Source: Siphonodentalium dalli
Lineage: Eukaryota; Mollusca; Scaphopoda; Gadilida; Siphonodentaliidae
Assembly: GCA_032622095.1 (NCBI GenBank)
Contig: CP136068.1
Span: forward strand, 185,074,796 to 185,138,795
Direction of reading: 5' to 3'
Length of the DNA stretch: 64,000 nt
Each line of letters begins with the position of its first letter. Within the stretch, counting starts at the first letter, position 1. Below, piece by piece: positions 55,201 to 64,000 of the stretch. The notes under the pieces are model-generated. The model was not told the DNA's origin. It did not search any database and was given only the letters and a program-made list of their open reading frames with translations. The translations under genes and the position numbers were made by a program.

Positions 55201-57300
55201 TTCAATGCCAAATTTGCATAAATTGGACTAAAACACATTTTTTATACCATTTTAGAGAGAAAGGGCAAAGACCGCCAGAAACTTTGTGTCCACATTAAAG
55301 GTTCCCTCCCCATTCCTCTCACGTTGATTAGTTTGTCAAATGTGTTGTCCATAACCACAGTTGCTATGCAATTAAAATTACCATAGCAACGAGACCAAAT
55401 TCTAACTTTAATCATTTTATTTTTATGCCAAATATACCAAGCTTTGTATATTGTTCACAATTTAATTGTTACTTGGCATATGTGCTTCAAAAACATATAT
55501 AATAATGAATTCATTCTCTCTTCCTCTCTTAGTTATACACTTTGGAATAAGAACTGTTCTGTTGTTTTTCCCTATTTTTACTATTATTTTCGTGAAAACA
55601 CGTGAACTCTAAATAACTTTCAAAATTGCGGACAAATTATTTTATTCAGCAAACTCGGAAATATGAATACACGCATGCATGCATATAATGCTGTTATAAT
55701 TGATGAAATACATTAACTTTATTTATATTCATAATAATTTTGAAATATTTATTAACCCAAACTATGAACCACAAGGGCTTGTAACTTGGCCCCCTCACAA
55801 TATGCGTCACCCCTAAGCACATACACGGGCCCCTGGCTTATGTCGAGTAATATTATAATATACTGAGACTAAATAGCGCAGCGACCAAACGCCAAAAGTG
55901 GTCGGGTACCCCTACCCACAGTAGAACAAGTTGAAACATATATTGTTCACGAAATTGATAGTGAAAAATATCGGAATTGGTGGTGGCTATTGTCAAATCG
56001 ACGATGAAAGATACCGACCAGTCACTTTTTCCAGAAATTAACGATTTTGGTCAGGCGAACGATGTGGCGAAGTTCTAACTTATTTGCCAAGATTGTTTGT
56101 GTTAATATTGCCACATCATACCATACCTCTACTTTATAGGAAAAAGTGTTGGTAAATTTGGATTTTCCTGCCATTTGGAGCCGAATCATTTATTTTCTGC
56201 TGCATTTAAACGTATATTGTAATAACGCCAACATATTTAATCAATGCCGTGCAGTAGTTATCTAGCAAGCATATGGATAAAGTAGTTAACAGAAAGTTTG
56301 AACAGTTTGCGAGATACTTGATTTTAGCTACCCCTCCCCCAAACACGTTTTGGCCGAAATATTACATATTTTTGATAACGACTTTACAATTTTCTAATTG
56401 ATCTTAATGTGACCCGATATAAATCGTGTACGGACAGGGGTGTCCAGAGATGCTGTTTCATTGATTACAGATATGTTTAGGCTTCCATATCCCAGTTACA
56501 ACAACATATTTTATTGATAACAGGTAATTCTGTATGAACGGAGAATGTTAGAGCGTCCCTAAGCTAATTATTGACACATCTGTACATAATTAACTGAGTG
56601 TGGTATATTACGTCTAACATAATAACCCCGTGCGTAAAAATATAATTTTGGCCGTATACTGGTGTGATATTTCCATCCGTAATCGTATTCGTGATTTTGA
56701 GAAAGGTCTCAAGTACATAGAATTGTAATACTTCGTTTACGGATACATAAATGGCGCACCGCTCGAATCAGGGACGGTGGTAAAAATTGCCTCAGAGTTA
56801 ATGCACACTTTTATTGTTGGCGGTTTCTACCAAACTTATATTTGGTCATCTCCGTGGTATAGGTAAGAGTATCATGCTGTGGTTTAGGGATACATATGTT
56901 GCATTGTGGCGTCGTCCCCGTCAGGGATGAGGAGAGGGGCACAAAATTTAGCTCGCTACCGAGCTATTATCTCCATTGTATAGGAAATATGTGCTATGAT
57001 TCAAAGAAAGTGCAACCACCGGCGTGATGATTAGGTTTGGAGCACTTCGACACAAGAGTGCTTTGAGTCTGAATCACAGTTGTTTAACGAAATCGTTTGG
57101 GAATAGAAACTAGTGACTCTCCCATTTTCACAAGTATCACGTACGTCAATTTGAATGTCGCTTCAAGAAATAAAGCAACAATTATTTTGCTTCAATATTA
57201 TGAACTTCCTTGTTCAGACTTCTTAATAGCGGACGTTTTGGCTCGAGTATGTGTAGGTCATCGACCTCCTGGCTGTGTTCATACTTGAACATATTTACGA
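55201..57300. other. No gene recognised
   Basis: AT-rich, no convincing exons. The 63-codon frame at 57097-57288 has no recognisable features. Confidence 0.4.
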
Positions 57301-57305
57301 GAAGC

Positions 57306-57547
57306 TCAGAACTACTGAGCAAATGGGCGTTATTTTTCAAAGTGGTGTTCAGATATCTGATGGAGGCTGTTCAGCAGACACATTGTTGATACTTGTTAAC
57401 TGCGAATTATTGAATTGTGCTTCATGTAATAATGTTTAAATTATATCTATTCATGTTCAGAACTACTGAGGAAATTGATGTTATCTTTTAAAGTTGTGTG
57501 GAGATATCTTATAGAGGCTGTTCAATAGACACATTATTGATACTTGG
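57306..57547 (+). repeat. ~150-bp direct duplication
   Basis: GTTCAGAACTACTGAG, GAGATATCT(T/G)AT and GAGGCTGTTCA(A/G)(T/C)AGACACATT occur in the same order at 57306-57396 and 57455-57547, with ~15% divergence. Confidence 0.7.
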
Positions 57548-58324
57548 CCAACATTTATACAATTTTCTCTACTTCTTCCGTATGTGTATACTGGTTGCGA
57601 ACTTGTATTTGGATTTGTTTATCAGACAACCAAGCGGCTGTTAAAACATGATTATTGTGACATTGTTGAGAGGCAGTGCACATGCGCTCAACATATTTCA
57701 TATAACCCGCTGTGCATACGATTCTTCATTTATATAGTGGGTCACAATAGATATGTTAAATTTTGATAAACTTGGAAACTATATTATCAGTGTTAATGCG
57801 GGTTTTATATTGACGACGCTTTGCAATTTTTCTTCCAGTGCCAATTATTTGAAGAAATGGCTAAATAGAATGTTTTGTTGATAGGGTTGAAGATATCCTC
57901 GTCGGTCAAAGCAACGTATTCAATACTCTAAATGATAAATTGTTTAGCAGCACGCAGGTAGATCTCATTGACGTAAAACTTTCAAAATCCCAATAAGCCT
58001 ATATCTTCGCCTATGTATTCGCCCATATCGTTATCGAAAGTCTCGGCTCATCTCGCCATAGGACCTACATCCCCTCCGTGATATATGTCCACTCACAACT
58101 CCAGACCTCACCCTGGATCTCGATCCTCTTTATGTACTACATTCCAACTAAGCAAACTTTGAGACCAAACATAATACAATATATAAATATTATTATGCGT
58201 TTCAATATTGTTAAGGGAGAGGAGCAATACTCTAAGTTGAATAAATTGCGCTCCCACCCCTTTTGATTAACTCCTGTCATTTTTCAGATTATATTTTTCA
58301 AATATAAAATGTAATAATATCATA

Positions 58325-59100
58325 TAGGGCAGTTTAAAAAGGGCGGCTGGCAAATAAGAAAGTTGAATTTCCTTTGTTTTTTTTACGGCCGCCTACCCCA
58401 TTTGAAGTCTTAAATACACCACAAACTGAAAGGTATATGCTCCCAATATTAAATGAGTGAACGAAAGATAGTGTTGTCATGGATTATATAGAATTGGTAT
58501 GGGTGGTTCCAGAAAACTAGGGCACTTTACAAAAGGCAGCTGGAAAATACGAAATGTGAAGTTTCTTTGTTTTGAGGCTCCTATCCCATTAAAGTCTACA
58601 CACTACGAACTGAAAGGATGCTCCGAATGTCTGGGATACTTCACAAAATGCGGCTGGTGAACGAGAAAGGCGAATTCTCACTGTTATTGGAGGACATTCT
58701 AACCCATTTAATATTTCGGACGCACCATAAACTGAAGTTATATATTCTCAAATTAGCTGGCTGTGTGAATGAAAGGTAATGCTATTGGGAAACATACAAT
58801 TGGTATGGGTGGGTTGTTCCCCCGAAATCCTGGGGCATTTTTACAAAAAGTGGCTGGCAAATACGAAAGGAGAATGTTCTGTTTTGAGGACCCCACTATC
58901 CCATTTGAAGTCTTAAACACGTCACGAACTGAAATTATATGCTTTCCATATTAGCTGATGCATGGTGTGGGAAAATGTATTATATAAGGCAATACACTTT
59001 TTTATAGATGGGGTTGTTCGCGAAATCCTATTGAACTTTTCAAAAAGAAGGTGACAAACGAAAAAGGCTAATGTTCACTGTCTCAGGGGACACCCAATCC
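58325..59100 (+). repeat. Degenerate tandem repeat, five units of ~110-200 bp
   Basis: Units recognised by GGCNGCTGG(C/A)AAATACGAAA, TTTGTTTTGAGG, CCCATTTGAAGTCTTAAA and CACGAACTGAAA near 58330, 58530, 58640, 58845 and 59040. Confidence 0.65.
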
Positions 59101-59590
59101 CTAATTTAAGTATAGACCTTTCGACAGGGATATGCTATCGATATCACCATACATTTTGGTGGAATAGCTGTTCTATCAGAAAAGATGCAATATTTAATAA
59201 TTACCATCCCAATTCATTTAGAATATAATATGCCGATATTTGTCACGTATAACTAAATGAAAAAGTTCACTAAAACGATATTAAATAACATGTTAACACC
59301 GATATAAACAAACACCTCGTAGGATTCTTATACAGTCGTCAAATCCCCGTGCAGTATAATAGTAGATAGCATTCCGATTTATGTCACGTGAAAATAAACG
59401 AAGGATGTTCAAATAACAATGCAACAAAACATGTTAAAAAACAATAGAAACAAATAACGCGCAGCGCGCTAATGGTTAACGCACGAATTCACGTTATAAT
59501 TAATCGCCTTGCATTTCTTGGCATCCGAATAACAGACCATGGGTCAATCAACCATGTCTCGAGAGACGCCCGATGCATGAAATAATAATG

Positions 59591-59715
59591 TAAACGACAA
59601 TAAACGAAATTGAAATTCCCAACTACACATTTTACCGGACTCGACCTCTGGGTCGCTGTTCGAATTTTAATCCGTCCCAAAAAGCCCAATTCTATAAATA
59701 AAACCCACATGCGCA
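59591..59715 (+). repeat. Dispersed repeat, copy B
   Basis: Partner of 6301-6425 in the same orientation. Confidence 0.75.
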
Positions 59716-60469
59716 TATGGCTTACCAAGAAACTGTAGGATATAATACACCGGGGGCGTAATGACACTGATTTTTAAAATTCTGTTCAACCCTATGCTTC
59801 ATTGACAGATTCAGCTATATACCGGCATTTGTTTTTGCAGCCTGGAAGGCCAGGAACTATACTAGTGGATGGATGTTCTCGACAATTTGAGTGAGAAAAT
59901 TCAAAAAATTATTAAATGGATTGATCTGGGAGAACTGACAGTGGGTGGGTAAATACTCCTGCTTCGTGTGGACGTATACATACGTTGTCTGTTTTACGAT
60001 GAGAAACAAACATATTCCCATATCATAATACGCGAAAATGACTTTCCCATTCAGTCTGCACGGTTTGGCACGTACACCGGGTGTAGATGAGAGCTGTCTA
60101 ATTTGAACGATTTTCGATCAAAATTATGGCTCCCGGCAGCCATCTTGGATTTTACTCTTTGCAAAACTAAATCCCTTCTCACACCCTAGAACCAGCAGTT
60201 TTCATCATATGATATTCCAATGTCAATGATTCTCCAGTGTTAACAAAACAATGCATTGCAGTTATAATTGGAATTAAATCTGCTGTGTGTGAAAGCCATG
60301 TTGCATGGTGTATTATAACTAACTAGTTTCAATCTAAATTATAAATATTGGTATATTCAGAGATATAAATTTTGCTCTCAAGTGTGAATCTGACAGTCAT
60401 GCCATTAAAAATAAATTCCTCTGTTATCGGGCCGTTACATATTAGAAACTAGATGAGGGTGGAGGCTTT

Positions 60470-61110
60470 TAGCTCACGTGAGACAAAGTATCAAGTGTAG
60501 CAATAGTCGCCACTACACACCCGTCAATATCTTCTGAAGAATATCAAGTCAGAATTGAGTTATATATATTGTGGATGGTCCCCAGGTGACTGGGTTTATG
60601 ATTTGTTCAAATTGGGTCGCCGGGTCAAAAAGGGTTCAAGCTTTTTCCGTCCATATTAATTCTTAAAACATCTCAAGAACCATCGGGGCTATCTAGCTTA
60701 TATTTGGTATGGATGGTCATTGAGTGACAGGAATACAACAAGGGCGGAGCCAGGAAAAAAACTTTTCTATCCATAATAATTGTTAAAATGTCTTCTTATC
60801 AAGAACCATCGACCTATATTCAGCTTATATTTGGTATGGAGAGTCATTGTGTGACAGTGATTCAGATTTGTTCAAATGGGGTCACCAGGTCAAATAAGGG
60901 TAGACCCAGGGACATAACTCGTTCCCTCTATAGTAATTCATAAAACACCTCAAGAACCATCAGGCCTATTCTGCTTATATTTGGTAAGGAGGTCTTGGGG
61001 TTATTGGTTCAAATTGTGTATCCAATACTGGCGGAGCCTGGGACATAACTATTTTCCTCAATGGTTAATCTTAAAGAGCCATCAGTCCTTTTTAGCCTAT
61101 ATATAGTTTG
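60470..61110 (+). repeat. Degenerate ~150-bp tandem repeat
   Basis: Repeated CAAGAACCATC, TAGCTTATATTTGGTATGGA and GGTCATTG-GTGACAG motifs at about 60590, 60670, 60800 and 60960. No coding. Confidence 0.6.
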
Positions 61111-61799
61111 GAAGGTCCTTGGGTTACATTTTTTATAATGGGTCCGACCAGTCAAACAATGTCGCTTTGGTGTGTAGGGTCCATGAATAGTTGGGAATCA
61201 AATATGTTTGAATGGGGTCGGCCATTAAAAAAGGAAGGGGGCATGTCAGGTTGGAGGCATCACTTCCAATGTAAGGGGGATAAGAAAGGGAATTTTACAA
61301 ACTTGGGAGTGTGTTTGTTTCAGTTGGAGGGGACCCCATGTGGACTATGTTGGGGGGGGGGGTCGGCCGTGCAATTGAAAGTTTCAAGGTTGACACCCCA
61401 CTGCTCAATGGATACCCTCTAAAGACGTCCCTGTTTAGAACTACTTGTTCTTAATTGATATCGACATGTACTAACTGTCGTGATCTTCAGAGTCTTCTCA
61501 GTCTTTGCATTGAATTTCGTGTGAGCGACTCAACAGTCATTAATTGACTAGCTTGTATAAATAGTCCACGGCTGTGTCTCACATTACGCCAGCAGCCTTT
61601 TCACCAAATCCTAAGCCTCAAAGCATCATATTCCCTCAATCCATGGTGCCATAGGCCACTCAATATATTCACAATATTGCACACTGCATGATGTCGCAGC
61701 TGTTTTGCTATACCCCATTGTCATTTAGTAGCAGATCCCATCATACCATGGCTTGCTTGGGTATTTGAACATGCGCTAGTGGTAGTGGAATATGAGAAA

Positions 61800-62720
61800 G
61801 TTTATAAAAGGTATATCAAATTCCCAATGACCTTGACCTTAGCAATTGACTGTGACCATATATGTCCTATGGCCTAATGCGTTTGATTGACCATTAATGG
61901 TACTATCAGTTCACATAATGTTTTCAAACACAAGGCTAATCGGATTGCCAACAGTGGACTTTTTCAACTTTTCTCCAAATGCATTGTATTTGATGCCGTT
62001 GCCATGGAAACCATATTGCTTACTGACACATGACCCCTCACTTGGGCACCAGCTCCAAAAAGTTTCCACTAAAACTAAGCAACACATATGATGCAGGTTC
62101 ATGCTTTAGTTACTAAAGTCACAGAATCATATTTATTTTGGTCTGATGGTCTCTTAAGTGTAATGTATCGTGACTTATGTACTGCCACAAATACTATCAA
62201 AAGTACTTAAAATGTGATTGTGTATCAACTGAATGCTGTCACATGTGACAGTGACCGTATTATGCCAAATGCATCATATAACAAATTAAACACTGATTGC
62301 GGCCTACTTTTTGTAGCGATTGCTTTTATGAATAACGCACCCGGGGTAGCGAAATATGAAACAACTATAAAAAATAGACCAAAATATCACATTTTTCGAA
62401 TGACCTTGACCTTAGCAGTTGACCTTGACCATATATGTCAAAGTGACTGAGTCCGCTTGATGAACCATTATTGGCACTATAAGTTAACACAATTTCTTCA
62501 AACACATGGTTTGTTGGTTCTTAAGTTTGGCCTTTTTCAATTTTTCTCCAAATATTTTATGCCGTTGCCATGGAAACCTGATTTTATCCCGACACAGGAC
62601 TCCGCCCGGGCACCCCCTCCAAAAAGTTTTCCCTATGAATAAGCAACTTATTTTTAAAGTTTCATGCTTTAGTCACTAAAGTCACGATTCAACCCCTAAG
62701 TGACCCCCACTATTGGCATT
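61800..62720 (+). repeat. Two diverged ~330-bp copies spaced ~590 bp
   Basis: AATGACCTTGACCTTAGCA, TTTTCAACTTTTCTCCAAAT, TGCCGTTGCCATGGAAACC and CTCCAAAAAGTTT appear in the same order at 61830-62115 and 62400-62690. Confidence 0.7.
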
Positions 62721-63277
62721 TAGTGCCAAATTGCAGCCAATTTGATATTGTAACAGCATAGGCCTACTATGTTGGGCCATACCGTACACTCCACATTATT
62801 CACCGTGTTGTGCTCTAAATGTTTGTATTTTCATGCACGCACACTCAAGATGATCACAAAGTATAACTATTCGCATATTTCCAGTATTAGATGCCATAAC
62901 ATGGATCAAAAACGATCGTTTGAGGCTGGTTGCTATGGAAAAACAATTTCATAGCAACGGTTGCTAAGGAAACCACACAAGAACATAGACACATCAGCAT
63001 TCAGATTACCATGCCACACTGGTCATTGGTACAATACATCATTCCTCAATAGCTCTTACTAAAAAAAATATCATGCCATATGTTGAAAAATTCAGGCTAG
63101 GACAGAAAGGCGCCTATACATATGACTTTGACATTTGACCTCTAACATGGGATTAGAAAATTGCCAACAATGTTTTTTTTAATCAGCGGACCAAACTCTA
63201 CCACCAAGGATATGTTGGCATATGGTACTAAAAATGTTTAGCAAAATTTTTTTTGGGGGTGCTTGCCTCCTGACTAT

Positions 63278-64000
63278 AGTCCGGGGGCGGTCTGTGCATC
63301 CAGTTTTCAGTTATTAGGTCTGAGACCCCATTTGCCTTCTCTTGCATAAACCATAACAATATAGGACTCTGTAAATACATCAGGCCCGTCATGCAATAAA
63401 ATGGCGACGATGCATGCCATGCTCCAACACCGAGCAATTCCTCTGTCAGTTTGCTGTCAAACTAGTTGCCAACTTGCCACAGGTAAACAGTCATTTCGAT
63501 GTCAAACTAGTTACCACAGGTAAGCAGTCAGTTCGATGTCAAACTAGTTGCCATAGTGTTATATAGTTTCCTGCGCATACAGATGGTCAATCTGTTCCTA
63601 TAACAAGTGTTATATAGTTCCCTGGGTATAAAGATGGTATTGCACAGGGACTAGAACAATGACATTTGTCGTCGGTATATGTACCATGCAAGCGGATAAG
63701 CTCCCAACAAGGCAAAGTGCCACGTCAGTTCGCATGTGTAAGCCTAGTATGTATTTCAAACACAGGCGGTCGCGATCCGCTTTGGTTAGAATGCAGAAGC
63801 ATGGCGCCATATAAGCCACAATGAAGTACCATAGTTTGATAACCCTTGAAACTGCATTGATTAGCAAAATATACGTTCCCGCAGTTTAGAGCATATGTAT
63901 TCAAAAAATTTAGAATCAAAGTTATGCTTTTCTAAAGGACAACACTTGAAGCTGCATTGGATAGCAAAATACACGTTCCCGCAGTATGTATTTCAAACAC
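63278..64000 (-). mobile_element. Second copy of the LINE 3' part
   Basis: Matches 540-1250 in the same orientation with small differences: ATGCATGCCATG for ATGCCATG, and a 15-bp deletion in the RT block near 63765. It shares the junction of the RT fragment with the following tandem-unit sequence. At 63983 it switches back to AGTATGTATTTCAAACAC, which occurs ~238 bp earlier, so a different tandem period begins at the window edge. The RT fragment at 63610-63867 is a pseudogene. Confidence 0.8.

Overview
This window reads as intergenic and intronic DNA from an animal genome, most likely a marine invertebrate; a mollusc-like lophotrochozoan is my guess, not a demonstrated fact. Coding sequence is sparse and split by spliceosomal introns. 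Most of the window is mobile-element debris: hAT, Mutator-like and TTAA-target DNA transposons, foldback elements, and 5'-truncated non-LTR retrotransposons (LINEs). No bacterial-style operons, rRNA genes, intact tRNA genes or CRISPR arrays were seen.

Layout. 540-2520: minus-strand LINE debris organised as ~328-bp tandem units; a second copy of its first part closes the window (63278-64000). 2755-3153: palindromic TTAA MITE. 3433-5258: Mutator-like element with a 9-bp target duplication and a hAT inside it. 9989-14145: two exons of a C-type lectin domain on the plus strand. The intron holds a 100-bp array derived from the end of the first exon, and downstream lies an 83/89-bp array derived from the end of the last exon. 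15018-16021: LINE remnant containing a 45-bp (15-codon) array. 16022-18951: foldback and TTAA elements.

21605-37147 (perhaps to 39378): minus-strand exons of a multi-exon gene that resembles, from memory, the SAMD3-like/PB1-containing family. Its introns are filled with a LINE (intact 377-codon 3' ORF at 26053-27186), several hATs with exact 8-bp target duplications, and MITEs. One exon carries an apparent frameshift.

41966-45378: repeat-bearing LINE-like segment and two hAT-type elements. 46938-50708: two inverted copies of a TTAA element; the second was invaded by a Mutator-like element, itself interrupted by a foldback insertion. 50735-55025: two degraded, head-to-head copies of a multi-copy gene. 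Its conserved blocks (EADT, NTDILVILL, GCDY) occur in the order of the acidic motifs of XPG/FEN-type nucleases. 55200-63270: mostly degenerate long-period tandem repeats without recognisable genes.

The two host genes with the best support are the C-type lectin (plus strand, partial) and the SAMD3-like gene (minus strand, middle exons not located). I see no functional link between them. The clearest themes are arrays born from coding or splice-border sequence, and multi-level nesting of transposons. All family names come from recognition of motifs, not from database searches.
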